The notes: generated from the sequence alone by a model not told the origin. Positions 54,592 to 63,758 are shown, counted from the first letter of the stretch. The stretch: DNA of 64,000 nucleotides from [Clostridium] fimetarium (GCF_900111235.1 NZ_FOJI01000007.1:164154-228153), one strand, 5' to 3'. A program made the numbers and translations.

Positions 54592-56163
54592 ATGGGACAA
54601 AAAAACGGAACAAAAAACTTCATAATTCACGGTGGAATACTTGCAATGGCTGGAATCTTAGTTAGAATCATAGGGTTGTTATATAGGATTCCTATGGTAA
54701 ACATTATTACTCCTGACGGTAATGGTATATATGGTAGAGCTTTTGAGGTATATAATATTGTCCTTGTAATGTCATCATATGGCTTGCCAATGGCAGTTTC
54801 AAAATTAGTTTCGGCCAGAGTGTCCGTAAAGCAGTTCAAAAATGCACATAAAGTATTTGTTGCAGCTTTGATCGTATCATTAGTGTCTGGTGGAATAGCA
54901 GCGTTGCTAATGTTTTTTGGAGCGGACTTCTTAGAACAGAACTTTTATGCAAAATATCCAGGAGTAGCAATTCCACTTAAGGTGCTTTCCCCGACTATAT
55001 TTATTGTGGCGGTGCTAGGTGTGTTTAGAGGGTTCTATCAGGGACAGGGAACAATGATTCCAACTGCAATTTCTCAGATCGCTGAGCAGATCGTTAATGC
55101 AATTGTTAGTATATTTGCAGCATATACGCTTGTTAAAATATATAGTGGATCGATAAATGTAGGCGCATATGGTGCGGCAGGTGGAACGTTAGGTACAGCG
55201 CTAGGTGCATTTGCAGCATTGCTTTTCGTGATATTCTTATATGTGATTTATAGGCCTACTTTTATGAAAAAGTTGCACAAAGATGTAAGCGATGTAGATG
55301 AAAAATATACAAATATTTATAAGATTATTGCACTTACAATGTTACCAATTATATTAGGACAAACGTTTTATCAGATAAGTGCCGTAATTGATTCTGTTAT
55401 GTGGGGAAAGATAATGGGTTCGATTGGTGTAAGTGAATCTGTAATTAAGATTAGTATGGGGAGTTATGATTCATGTTTTATGATATTAATCAGTCTTCCT
55501 ATGGGAGTTGCATCGGCAATGTCCGCATCTATGCTCCCCAGTATAGTAGCTTCAAAAGCAAAACATCTATATAGCGAGATAACAACGAAAATACAGGCGA
55601 CAGTGAAGGCGAATATGCTTATTGCGATACCATCAGCTGTTGGACTTATTGTCCTTGGAAAATCAATCATTGAAGCTTTATTTCCAGCCTATAACAGCGC
55701 AGATGGCTCGATGATGCTTAAAATAGGAGCATTTGCAGTGGTTTTTTATACATTATCAACGGTAACCAGTTCCGCATTACAAGGTATTGATAAAATGAAT
55801 ATTCCAGTGATCAATTCCTGTATATCATTGATTGTGCATATTATACTCGTCTGGAGTTTGTTGAAATTTACAAATTTAGGCATATATGCGATTGTAATAG
55901 GCAGTGAGACATTTCCAATCATAATAATGGTACTGAATCTGGTGGCACTTTACAAATATGTAGGTTATAAGCAAGAACTGTTAATTACATTGGGTATTCC
56001 ATTCATATGTTCAATCATAATGGGTATTACTTCAGGATTGGCATATAAGTTGATGATGTATCTTTCTGACATCAATCTAGTAGCGCTTGTATTTGCTTGT
56101 GCAGTAGCCGCAATTGGATATTTCTTACCTATCATTTTATTTAAGAAAAAAGGAATATATTAG
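54592..56163 (+). CDS. Polysaccharide flippase, MATE/SpoVB-like family
   Basis: A 523-residue integral membrane protein with about 14 hydrophobic spans, beginning FIIHGGILAMAGILVRIIGLLYRIPMV, a hallmark of the SpoVB/MurJ/polysaccharide-exporter group. The GRAFEVYNIVLVMSSYGLPMAVSKLVS and FRGFYQGQGTMIPTAISQI segments are also typical. It moves lipid-linked sugar units or lipid II across the membrane; sporulation versus polysaccharide role cannot be separated by eye. It ends the glycan group; a terminator follows. Confidence 0.9.
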   Translation: MGQKNGTKNFIIHGGILAMAGILVRIIGLLYRIPMVNIITPDGNGIYGRAFEVYNIVLVMSSYGLPMAVSKLVSARVSVKQFKNAHKVFVAALIVSLVSGGIAALLMFFGADFLEQNFYAKYPGVAIPLKVLSPTIFIVAVLGVFRGFYQGQGTMIPTAISQIAEQIVNAIVSIFAAYTLVKIYSGSINVGAYGAAGGTLGTALGAFAALLFVIFLYVIYRPTFMKKLHKDVSDVDEKYTNIYKIIALTMLPIILGQTFYQISAVIDSVMWGKIMGSIGVSESVIKISMGSYDSCFMILISLPMGVASAMSASMLPSIVASKAKHLYSEITTKIQATVKANMLIAIPSAVGLIVLGKSIIEALFPAYNSADGSMMLKIGAFAVVFYTLSTVTSSALQGIDKMNIPVINSCISLIVHIILVWSLLKFTNLGIYAIVIGSETFPIIIMVLNLVALYKYVGYKQELLITLGIPFICSIIMGITSGLAYKLMMYLSDINLVALVFACAVAAIGYFLPIILFKKKGIY

Positions 56164-56183
56164 ATAGTATTTAACTAATTATG

Positions 56184-56222
56184 AAGAGTAAAAGGATTGA
56201 AATCCGGTTACTCTTCTTTTTA
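56184..56222 (+). terminator. Terminator after the flippase gene
   Basis: AAGAGTAA (56184-56191) pairs with TTACTCTT (56208-56215), with inner GGATT/AATCC, then CTTTTTATT. Confidence 0.8.
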
Positions 56223-56260
56223 TTGGAGTTAAATAAGAAAAATTAATTATAATAGAATTA

Positions 56261-56289
56261 TTGACAATGAAAATATATTGTTATATTAT
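56261..56289 (+). promoter_or_regulatory. Sigma-A promoter of the GntR-mcsA-mcsB-clpC operon
   Basis: TTGACA (56261-56266), 17-base spacer, TATTAT (56284-56289). AAAGGA and ATG 56330 follow. Confidence 0.8.
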
Positions 56290-56299
56290 GTGTATAACA
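56279..56299 (+). promoter_or_regulatory. Inverted repeat over the -10 region, candidate GntR operator
   Basis: Perfect 7-bp inverted repeat TGTTATA-7 bases-TATAACA, centred on base 56289 at the -10 element. Binding there would block transcription. It is the obvious candidate site for the GntR protein encoded next. No CtsR-type GGTCAAA heptad repeats are seen. Confidence 0.45.
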
Positions 56300-56329
56300 A
56301 CTATAACTATATGGAAAGGACAATAAATT

Positions 56330-56707
56330 ATGTTAGTAACTATTGATTTTAATAGTGATGAAGCACTATATATTCAATTGAGAAATCAAATTATAGTAGG
56401 AATTGCAACTTCTAATATCCATGAAGGTGAAACGTTGCCATCGGTTAGACAGCTTGCCGAAACTATTGGAATTAATATGCATACCGTAAACAAAGCATAT
56501 ACAGTCTTAAAACAAGAAGGATATATAAAGTTAGATCGAAGAAAAGGTGCTGTCATTGCACTTGATCTTAGCAGAATTGATGCAATGGAAAACTTGATAA
56601 AAGATATGAGGGTAATAATAGCGCAAGCTATGTGCAAGAATATTACAAGTGAAGAGATTCATCAAGTCGCGGATGAGATAATAGATGAATATATTAGTAG
56701 AATATAG
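56330..56707 (+). CDS. GntR family regulator (YtrA type), at the ctsR position
   Basis: A 125-residue protein. The N-terminal winged helix-turn-helix reads YIQLRNQIIVGIATSNIHEGETLPSVRQLAETIGINMHTVNKAYTVLKQEGYI, classic GntR. A short helical tail of about 45 residues replaces the effector domain, as in YtrA-like regulators. It is first in a unit with mcsA, mcsB and clpC. In other Firmicutes that place is held by ctsR, a different fold, so the heat-shock control of this operon may differ. The 59-base gap to mcsA holds a 6-bp direct repeat only. Confidence 0.92.
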   Translation: MLVTIDFNSDEALYIQLRNQIIVGIATSNIHEGETLPSVRQLAETIGINMHTVNKAYTVLKQEGYIKLDRRKGAVIALDLSRIDAMENLIKDMRVIIAQAMCKNITSEEIHQVADEIIDEYISRI

Positions 56708-56766
56708 AATGCTTGCATTCTTTGATAAAATTTTATGCCCCATATGGTGGCAGAATGGAGGGAATT

Positions 56767-57306
56767 ATGCTGTGCGAAAATTGCAATAAAAATGATGCAA
56801 CAATTCATTATACGGAAATAGTGAATGGAGTTATAAGTGAACATCATATTTGTGGCGAATGTGCTAAGGAGTTAGATTTAAGCTATTATTCAGATGGACT
56901 TAGTAGCGAACTTCCATTTGCAAAATTACTTACAGGATTATTAGCATCAAAAATGTTATTACAGCAGGAAAGCAATAATCCAATGACTCATGTAATTTGC
57001 CCAAAATGTGGAATGAATTATGATGAATTTACTAAAGTTGGTAAATTTGGATGTGCTGAATGTTATAATGTGTTTGGACCATTAATTGAAGAGCATATGA
57101 AGAAGCTCCATGGAAATAGTGTTCATACTGGTAAAAAGTATAGGAATTTGAATAATGAAACTGAAGAAATCAACGATTTTCATAAAGATTTAGAAATACT
57201 AAACGCAAAATTAAAAGAGTCAATTCAACTTGAAAACTATGAAGAAGCAGCTAAGTTTAGAGATGAAATCAAAGAAATCAAGGAAAGGAATGAGACGAAT
57301 GAATAG
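56767..57306 (+). CDS. mcsA: McsA, activator of the protein arginine kinase McsB
   Basis: About 179 residues from ATG 56767 (GGAGGG upstream). Four CxxC zinc motifs: CENC, CGEC, CPKC and CAEC. A C-terminal UVR motif (LKESIQLENYEEAAKFRDEIKEIKE) binds McsB or ClpC. Length and layout match McsA. It overlaps mcsB by eight bases. Confidence 0.93.
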   Translation: MLCENCNKNDATIHYTEIVNGVISEHHICGECAKELDLSYYSDGLSSELPFAKLLTGLLASKMLLQQESNNPMTHVICPKCGMNYDEFTKVGKFGCAECYNVFGPLIEEHMKKLHGNSVHTGKKYRNLNNETEEINDFHKDLEILNAKLKESIQLENYEEAAKFRDEIKEIKERNETNE

Positions 57307-58330
57307 GTGGTTTGAAGCAAAAGGTGAAAATAGTGATGTCGTTATATCAAGCAGAGTTCGTTTGGCAAGAAATTTAACCAAATATAATTTCTCCCATAAA
57401 CTTAAAAATAAAGATGCTAAGCAAATGGTTGACGATACACTTATGAAATTTGAAAAAATGTCAGAGTTTGAAAATTATAATTCATATAATTTTGAAAATT
57501 TAGACCAGTTCCAAAAAATCGCTATGTTAGAACGTCATGTAATTAGTCCATTTCTAACAAATCAAAGTATTGCAGCTGGTCTTGTTTCACCAGATGAAAA
57601 TATTTCTATCATGCTAAATGAAGAAGATCATATTAGAATACAAGCATTTGTTGCAGGAAGCGATATGGAAACTGCATATAAAAACGCAGATATAATAGAC
57701 GATTCCTTGAGTAATGTGGTAGAATATGCATATAATTCAAAATATGGATACCTAACAACTTGTCCTTCAAACGTTGGTACTGGAATGAGGGCTTCTTATA
57801 TGCTACATCTTCCAGCACTATCTGGCACGAACAAGTTGAATGGATTAGCAGCAGAAATTGGAAGATTTGGACTGACGATAAGGTGTATATATGGAGAAGG
57901 AACCAGAGGATTGGGAGATATTTATCAAATATCAAATCAAGTCACATTAGGATTTTCGGAAAGTGAAATAATAGATAATTTGAGTAATATCGTTTATCAA
58001 ATTGTTCAGCAGGAAAGAACTGCAAGAAGACAATATATTTCAAGAAAGAGAGTCTCAGCAGAGGATGTTGTTTATAGATCTTATGGCGTATTAAAATATT
58101 CAAGAAAGATTTCAATTAAGGATGCGATGGCGCTCTTATCAGAACTAAGAATGGGGCTTGAGCAGGGATTGTTAAAAGTAACTGCTAAGCATGGTTTTAC
58201 GATATATAGTATAATGATTGGAATACAGCCAGCTAATTTACAATTAATCGCAGAGAGAGAACTTACGGAAGAAGAGATAGACATAGAGAGAGCTAAGTTT
58301 ATTAGAGAAAATCTACCGTTGATTCAGTAA
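57299..58330 (+). CDS. mcsB: Protein arginine kinase McsB
   Basis: About 343 residues from ATG 57299 (AAAGG ten bases before; ATG 57290 is too close to the site). ATP:guanido phosphotransferase fold: VISSRVRLARN, TTCPSNVGTGMRAS with the signature Cys, and the ATP-site arginines in QERTARRQYI and EIIDNLSNIV context. It phosphorylates arginines to mark damaged proteins for ClpC-ClpP. Coupled to mcsA by overlap. Confidence 0.94.
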   Translation: MNRWFEAKGENSDVVISSRVRLARNLTKYNFSHKLKNKDAKQMVDDTLMKFEKMSEFENYNSYNFENLDQFQKIAMLERHVISPFLTNQSIAAGLVSPDENISIMLNEEDHIRIQAFVAGSDMETAYKNADIIDDSLSNVVEYAYNSKYGYLTTCPSNVGTGMRASYMLHLPALSGTNKLNGLAAEIGRFGLTIRCIYGEGTRGLGDIYQISNQVTLGFSESEIIDNLSNIVYQIVQQERTARRQYISRKRVSAEDVVYRSYGVLKYSRKISIKDAMALLSELRMGLEQGLLKVTAKHGFTIYSIMIGIQPANLQLIAERELTEEEIDIERAKFIRENLPLIQ

Positions 58331-58378
58331 ATATATTATAAAAAACATACAGAAATATTTATCGGAAAGGATATAGAT

Positions 58379-60841
58379 ATGCAGAGCAGATTTACTAAAA
58401 AAGCAGAGCAAACATTACAGTACGCAGGTCAGGTGGCGATTGAACTTGGACATAGTTACATTGGGACAGAACATATACTAATTGGTTTAGTAAAAGCAGG
58501 AGATAGTCTTGCTTCAACAATTTTAGAAAAACATGGAGTTACGGAAGAAAGAATTGTAGAGCTTGTAAATAAATTAATAGCTCCAGATAATAGTGTTAGC
58601 GTAAAGGATCCAGAAAGTTATACGCCAAGGGCGAAAAAGATTCTTGAAAATTCAGCAAGAGAAGCAATTCGATTTAAAGCACAACTGATAGGAACAGAGC
58701 ATTTATTAATTGCTATTGTTAAAGAGAGTGATAGTGTTGCTGCCAGATTGTTAAATACGATAGGCGTGAATATTAAGAAGTTATATATCGACATTATGAT
58801 TGCAATGGGTGAAGATACGAATTCTTATAAGGAAGATTTTCCTAATGGGAAGCCAAGAAATAAGGATAGGAATTCTACAGCAACGCTAGATCTATATAGC
58901 AGGGATTTGACGCAAATGGCACGCGACGGTAAGCTAGATCCCGTTATTGGTAGAGAAGAAGAAATTCAAAGAGTGATTCAAATTCTTAGTAGAAGAACGA
59001 AGAATAATCCTTGTCTAATTGGAGAGCCAGGCGTTGGTAAAACGGCTATTGCAGAAGGGCTAGCAGCTAAAATAATTGAAGGAAATGTGCCTGAAACTAT
59101 TAAGGATAAAAGGGTATTAACGTTAGATTTGGCAGGAATGGTAGCTGGATCAAAGTATAGAGGCGAATTTGAAGAGAGAATAAAGAAAGTAATATCAGAA
59201 GTGAAAAGTGATGGACATGTATTATTATTTCTTGATGAGCTTCATACAATTATAGGCGCAGGCGGTGCGGAAGGTGCAATTGATGCATCTAATATTTTAA
59301 AACCCTCACTTGCTAGAGGTGAAATTCAATTAATAGGTGCAACAACATTAGAAGAATATAGAAAGTATATCGAAAAGGATGCAGCATTAGAAAGAAGATT
59401 TCAACCTGTAAAAGTTGAAGAACCATCTGAAAATGAAGCGATTGAGATTTTAAAAGGACTAAGAAAAAATTATGAGGATCATCATAATGTTACCATAACA
59501 GATGATGCTGTAATTGCGGCAGTTAAAATGTCGAAAAGGTATATCAATGATAGATTTTTACCTGATAAGGCGATTGATCTAATCGATGAAGCGTCTTCAA
59601 AGATAAGACTTGGCACATATATTATGCCACCAGTAATCAAGAATCTTGAGCAAGAAATAAAAGAACTTGATAGCCAAAAGGAAGATGCTATTAAAGCAGA
59701 AGCATATGAAGTTGCTGGAGAAATTAAAAAGAAACAAATAAAAAAACAAGATAAGCTAACCAAACTTACAGATAAATGGGAAAAAGAGAAAACTACAAAC
59801 AGACTGATTGTAGGTGAAGATGAAATAGCGGATGTAATTTCAAATTGGACGAAGATCCCTGTAAAAAAACTTACATTAGGTGAAACAGAAAGACTTATGA
59901 AATTAGAAAGCATTTTACATGAAAGAGTCATAGGACAAGATGAAGCGGTTACATCAATTGCCAAAGCGATAAGAAGAGGAAGAGTAGGGTTAAAAGACCC
60001 TAAACGACCAATTGGATCTTTTTTATTTTTAGGACCAACGGGTGTAGGAAAAACAGAACTTTCAAAAACCTTAGCAGATGCTATGTTTGGAAGTGAAAGT
60101 GCTTTAATTAGAGTCGATATGTCTGAATATATGGAAAAACATACAGTATCAAAGCTCATAGGTTCCCCACCAGGATATGTAGGATATGATGAAGGTGGCC
60201 ATTTAAGTGAGAAGGTCAGAAAAAATCCTTACTCAGTAATATTATTTGATGAGATAGAAAAAGCACATCCAGATGTATTTAACGTTTTACTTCAGGTCCT
60301 TGATGATGGTCATATTACAGATTCAACAGGTAGAGAAGTGGATTTCAAAAACACAGTTATTATTATGACTTCTAATGCAGGCGCAGAAAATATTGTTTCA
60401 CCAAAAACACTTGGATTTTCTGCAAATCTAGATGAAAAACAGAACTATGAATTAATGAAAAGTAAAGTAATGGAAGAAGTGAAACGAATATTTAAACCTG
60501 AATTTATTAATAGAATTGATGAGATAATTGTATTTCATATTCTTAACAAAGAACAGATCGGTGAGATCGTAAATATTTTAATGGCAAATATTAATAAGAG
60601 AACTATGGAACAGATGAAACTTTCAATAGAATTAGATGAGTTAGCAAAAAAATGTATAGTTGATAAGGGGTACGACTCCAAATATGGAGCAAGACCCCTA
60701 AAAAGAGCTATCCAAACGATGATTGAGGATCAGTTAGCAGAAGAAATCCTTGAAGATAAAATTAAAAAGGGTAATAAAGTTCTTGTAACTTGTAAAGAAG
60801 GTAAAATTGAATTTTCTATTAAACGTGGTATAAATCACTAG
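58379..60841 (+). CDS. clpC: ATP-dependent Clp protease ATP-binding subunit ClpC
   Basis: An 820-residue AAA+ unfoldase. Two N-domain repeats (about 1-145, with GHSYIGTEHILIGL and QLIGTEHLLIAI), AAA1 with Walker A GEPGVGKTAIAEGLA near residue 218 and LFLDELHTIIGAGGAEGA, the UVR/middle domain (about 420-480), AAA2 with GPTGVGKTELSKTLAD near 554 and VILFDEIEKAHPDV, then the D2-small domain. Normal length. It closes the GntR-mcsA-mcsB-clpC operon, unfolding arginine-phosphorylated proteins. Confidence 0.96.
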   Translation: MQSRFTKKAEQTLQYAGQVAIELGHSYIGTEHILIGLVKAGDSLASTILEKHGVTEERIVELVNKLIAPDNSVSVKDPESYTPRAKKILENSAREAIRFKAQLIGTEHLLIAIVKESDSVAARLLNTIGVNIKKLYIDIMIAMGEDTNSYKEDFPNGKPRNKDRNSTATLDLYSRDLTQMARDGKLDPVIGREEEIQRVIQILSRRTKNNPCLIGEPGVGKTAIAEGLAAKIIEGNVPETIKDKRVLTLDLAGMVAGSKYRGEFEERIKKVISEVKSDGHVLLFLDELHTIIGAGGAEGAIDASNILKPSLARGEIQLIGATTLEEYRKYIEKDAALERRFQPVKVEEPSENEAIEILKGLRKNYEDHHNVTITDDAVIAAVKMSKRYINDRFLPDKAIDLIDEASSKIRLGTYIMPPVIKNLEQEIKELDSQKEDAIKAEAYEVAGEIKKKQIKKQDKLTKLTDKWEKEKTTNRLIVGEDEIADVISNWTKIPVKKLTLGETERLMKLESILHERVIGQDEAVTSIAKAIRRGRVGLKDPKRPIGSFLFLGPTGVGKTELSKTLADAMFGSESALIRVDMSEYMEKHTVSKLIGSPPGYVGYDEGGHLSEKVRKNPYSVILFDEIEKAHPDVFNVLLQVLDDGHITDSTGREVDFKNTVIIMTSNAGAENIVSPKTLGFSANLDEKQNYELMKSKVMEEVKRIFKPEFINRIDEIIVFHILNKEQIGEIVNILMANINKRTMEQMKLSIELDELAKKCIVDKGYDSKYGARPLKRAIQTMIEDQLAEEILEDKIKKGNKVLVTCKEGKIEFSIKRGINH

Positions 60842-60890
60842 ATAAAAAAAGCATTTTAATGTATAATAAAGTTACCGAATATTTTAACGG

Positions 60891-60896
60891 TATAAT
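60891..60896 (+). promoter_or_regulatory. Possible promoter -10 before the gene at 60917
   Basis: TATAAT at 60891-60896; the -35 is weak. TACCG ... CGGTA (60873-60892 area) forms a short inverted repeat that overlaps it. Confidence 0.3.
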
Positions 60897-60916
60897 GTGA
60901 TTAGGAGGATTCTTAA

Positions 60917-61330
60917 ATGCCAGTTGTTAATGAGTTAATTCGTTCGGAAGTGGATGGAACAATCAGTTTTGGTAATTTTAAATTAGATGCAAAATCAAAA
61001 GTAGCTGATTTTGAACACTGTGGAGATTCTTATAAAGTAAAGACTTTTAAAGAAATCACAAAGTTAGAAAGAAATGGACTGTTTGTATATGAGTCAGTAC
61101 CAGGTACTGCTGTTAATAATATGAAGATTACTGAAAAAGGTGTGGAATTTACTGTTTATGGAGATGCGGATGCACAGATTACTCTTGAATTAGAAGACAG
61201 TGCTGAATATGAAATATCAGTGAATGGCGAAAATGCAGGTAAGATGAAGACTAATCTTGGCGGAAAGCTTATTTTTAGTGTAGACCTTAGCGAAGAAAAT
61301 GCAGTTGAAGTAGTTGTGGTTAAGTTATAA
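60917..61330 (+). CDS. Conserved small protein, unknown function (137 residues)
   Basis: A soluble, acidic, beta-rich 137-residue protein. AGGAGG is at eight bases. Lachnospiraceae genomes carry similar short proteins sometimes called endosialidase-like, starting V-x-E-L-I-R-x-E-x-D-G-x-I-S-F-G-N; I place it in that group from memory. The motifs visible are VKTFKEITKLERNGLFVYESVPGTAV and KTNLGGKLIFSVDLS. No catalytic signature is evident, so an enzymatic name is not warranted. Confidence 0.65.
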   Translation: MPVVNELIRSEVDGTISFGNFKLDAKSKVADFEHCGDSYKVKTFKEITKLERNGLFVYESVPGTAVNNMKITEKGVEFTVYGDADAQITLELEDSAEYEISVNGENAGKMKTNLGGKLIFSVDLSEENAVEVVVVKL

Positions 61331-61358
61331 TTGGGATAATATTTGATTTAAACAATAT

Positions 61359-61429
61359 TCTATGTATCTGTCAAATTGATATTTGTTACGTTACAGATAT
61401 TTAATTTGGCAATACATAGATTTTTTTTT
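61359..61429 (+). terminator. Terminator after the 137-residue protein gene
   Basis: TCTATGTAT (61359-61367) pairs with ATACATAGA (61412-61420), extended by an imperfect inner stem (CAAATTGATAT against ATATTTAATTTGG), followed by nine Ts. Confidence 0.85.
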
Positions 61430-61469
61430 ACTTAAAGCAGTGAAATAAGCGAATGATAAGGGGAATTTA

Positions 61470-62831
61470 ATGGCAAAAGCAAAAACAACAGCGTTTTTTT
61501 GTAAAGAGTGTGGATTTGAATCGTCAAAATGGTACGGACAATGTCCAGCTTGTAAAGAATGGAATACATTTGTAGAAGAACCAATAGTGAAAAAAACCGC
61601 AACGAAAGGTGTTGCTAATATAATGAGTAGCCAACCTTCTGTATTATCACAGATATCTACGAACGATACAGATAGAACTTCAACTGGAATAGAGGAATTA
61701 GACAGAGTCTTAGGTGGCGGAATCGTAGAGGGTTCTCTGGTCTTAGTAGGTGGAGACCCAGGAATTGGAAAATCTACACTTTTATTACAGATGTGCCAAA
61801 AATTATCTGTTATGGGTAAGAAGGTGTTATATATTTCAGGTGAAGAATCATTAAAGCAGATAAAGCTTAGAGCTGAAAGAATTGGAGAATTTAATGACAA
61901 TTTGCTACTTTTATGTGAAACAAATCTTGATATGATTGAAAAAGCATTAAGAGATATAAAACCAGAAATTGTTATAATTGATAGTATTCAGACAATGTAT
62001 CGTGAAGAAATTGGGTCTTCGCCAGGAAGCGTAACACAGGTAAGAGAATCAACTGCAATTTTAATGCAGCTGGCAAAAGGTCTGGCAATTTCGATTTTTA
62101 TCGTAGGACATGTTACAAAAGAAGGAATCGTTGCAGGTCCAAGGGTATTAGAGCACATGGTAGATACGGTACTATATTTTGAGGGCGACAGAAATGCTGC
62201 GTATAGAATACTTCGAGGCGTAAAAAACAGATTTGGCTCTACCAATGAAATAGGTGTATTTGAAATGCGTGGAAGTGGATTGGAGGAAGTAAAGAATCCA
62301 TCGGAATATATGCTTAGCGGTAGACCGCTTGGAGCGTCAGGCTCGGTGGTAGTTTGTCTTCTAGAAGGAACAAGACCATTATTAGTTGAAATACAGGCAT
62401 TGGTTTGTGATTCGAATTTCGGGATGCCAAGAAGGACGGCAGCAGGAACAGATTACAACAGAGTTAATCTATTGATGGCAGTCTTAGAAAAACGTGTAGG
62501 AATGCATTTGTCAGGGTGTGATGCCTATGTAAATGTAGCTGGAGGGCTTAAAGTAAACGAACCAGCGCTTGATCTGGGCATCGTATTAGCAATAGTATCG
62601 AGCTATAAAAATAGAGAAATAGATTTCCAAACTATAATATTTGGTGAAGTTGGACTTGCAGGCGAAGTGCGTGCTGTTAGTCAGGCCCAGCAACGAGTGA
62701 CAGAAGCAATTAAATTAGGATTCAAAACTTGTATTTTACCTGAAGTTTGCTTGAATAATGTGCTCAAAACTGATAAAATAAAATTAATTGGAGTTCGCAA
62801 TTTAAGTGAGGCTATGAATGCGATACTGTAA
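61470..62831 (+). CDS. radA: DNA repair protein RadA (Sms)
   Basis: A 453-residue RecA-like ATPase used in recombination. N-terminal zinc finger CKECGFESSKWYGQCPAC, Walker A GGDPGIGKST near residue 96, RadA signature KNRFGSTNEIGVFEM, and a C-terminal Lon-like domain (about 280-450, DYNRVNLLMAVLEKRVGMHLSGCDAYVNVAGG). AAGGGG precedes ATG. Length is normal. Confidence 0.96.
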   Translation: MAKAKTTAFFCKECGFESSKWYGQCPACKEWNTFVEEPIVKKTATKGVANIMSSQPSVLSQISTNDTDRTSTGIEELDRVLGGGIVEGSLVLVGGDPGIGKSTLLLQMCQKLSVMGKKVLYISGEESLKQIKLRAERIGEFNDNLLLLCETNLDMIEKALRDIKPEIVIIDSIQTMYREEIGSSPGSVTQVRESTAILMQLAKGLAISIFIVGHVTKEGIVAGPRVLEHMVDTVLYFEGDRNAAYRILRGVKNRFGSTNEIGVFEMRGSGLEEVKNPSEYMLSGRPLGASGSVVVCLLEGTRPLLVEIQALVCDSNFGMPRRTAAGTDYNRVNLLMAVLEKRVGMHLSGCDAYVNVAGGLKVNEPALDLGIVLAIVSSYKNREIDFQTIIFGEVGLAGEVRAVSQAQQRVTEAIKLGFKTCILPEVCLNNVLKTDKIKLIGVRNLSEAMNAIL

Positions 62832-62900
62832 TGTTTAGAAGATGTTTTTAATATTGCTTTTAAAATTGGGAGATTAAATAAAAAAGGGTGGTAAAACAAT

Positions 62901-63758
62901 ATGTATCATAAACTTACAGATGAAAAATTTTTGGATGTAGAATCATCAGATGAGAAATTAACAAGAGGGATATCGTCAGTTGACAAGCATTCAGGAGGAA
63001 TATCGGCAGATGAGAAACACACAGAAGGGGTATCGGCAGACGTGATAAGTGCAGATGAGAATTTAGTAAATGAATTGTGCACAATTTTATCTGGATTGGA
63101 TGATTCGCAGGAACAATTAGAAAAAGATGCATTTGACGTGATTAATTCTTCAGATACATCGCTTAACCTTGTTAAAGAAAGCATAGGAAGTGTTGAAGAA
63201 ATACTGAATATAATTGTAGAATTGAACAGGGCAGTAGAAATGTCTACAGAGAAAATAAATCAATTAGAAAAATTGTCGACTCAGATCGAACAATTTGCTT
63301 CGGTCATTGATTCTATAGCAAATAGAACCAATATATTATCTTTAAATGCATCAATAGAAGCTGCAAGAGCAGGTGAACATGGTCGTGGATTTGCAGTCGT
63401 TGCAACTGAAGTACGTGATTTAGCATCTCAATCCTCTAAATCCTCAAAAGAAATAACAAGTACTATTGGACAAGTCCAAGATGCTGTAAAAGAAACAGTG
63501 AATTCTATGAAAACGATTTTTGATAATGCCAATCAGCAAAAACAAAAAGCGGGAAATGTGGATGGTTTATTGAAACAAGTAATTGCAGCAGCATATGCAG
63601 CGAATGAAGTTGCCCGAAACATTGAAAATGAAATAGCCTATCAAAGAGATATAACAGAAGAAGTAAAGAATGTATTAAGGAAAAGCGTACATTCCAATAA
63701 TGTATGTTCTAAATCAAAAAGTAATCGATTTGTGTCAAAAAACATCAATATTATATAA
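62901..63758 (+). CDS. Soluble chemoreceptor-like signalling protein
   Basis: A 285-residue protein lacking membrane spans. Residues about 15-54 contain three and a partial fourth 10-residue unit (S-S/A-x-D-E/K-K-x-x-x-G-I/V type), encoded by a 30-bp array at 62943-63062. A long coiled coil follows, with the MCP hairpin tip [38 protein letters not shown] near residue 145. Shorter than classical receptors; cytoplasmic sensors of this type form arrays with CheA and CheW. No PAS or other sensor domain is visible. GGGTGG precedes ATG. Confidence 0.85.
   Translation: MYHKLTDEKFLDVESSDEKLTRGISSVDKHSGGISADEKHTEGVSADVISADENLVNELCTILSGLDDSQEQLEKDAFDVINSSDTSLNLVKESIGSVEEILNIIVELNRAVEMSTEKINQLEKLSTQIEQFASVIDSIANRTNILSLNASIEAARAGEHGRGFAVVATEVRDLASQSSKSSKEITSTIGQVQDAVKETVNSMKTIFDNANQQKQKAGNVDGLLKQVIAAAYAANEVARNIENEIAYQRDITEEVKNVLRKSVHSNNVCSKSKSNRFVSKNINII

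Noticed and set aside
56215..56330. Search for CtsR heptad operators before the mcs-clpC operon
   Set aside because: No GGTCAAA-type direct repeats present; only the TGTTATA inverted repeat was found.
59482..60159. Long antisense frame opposite clpC (225 codons)
   Set aside because: Opposite a strongly conserved gene, no ribosome site, hydrophobic biased composition typical of antisense of coding DNA.
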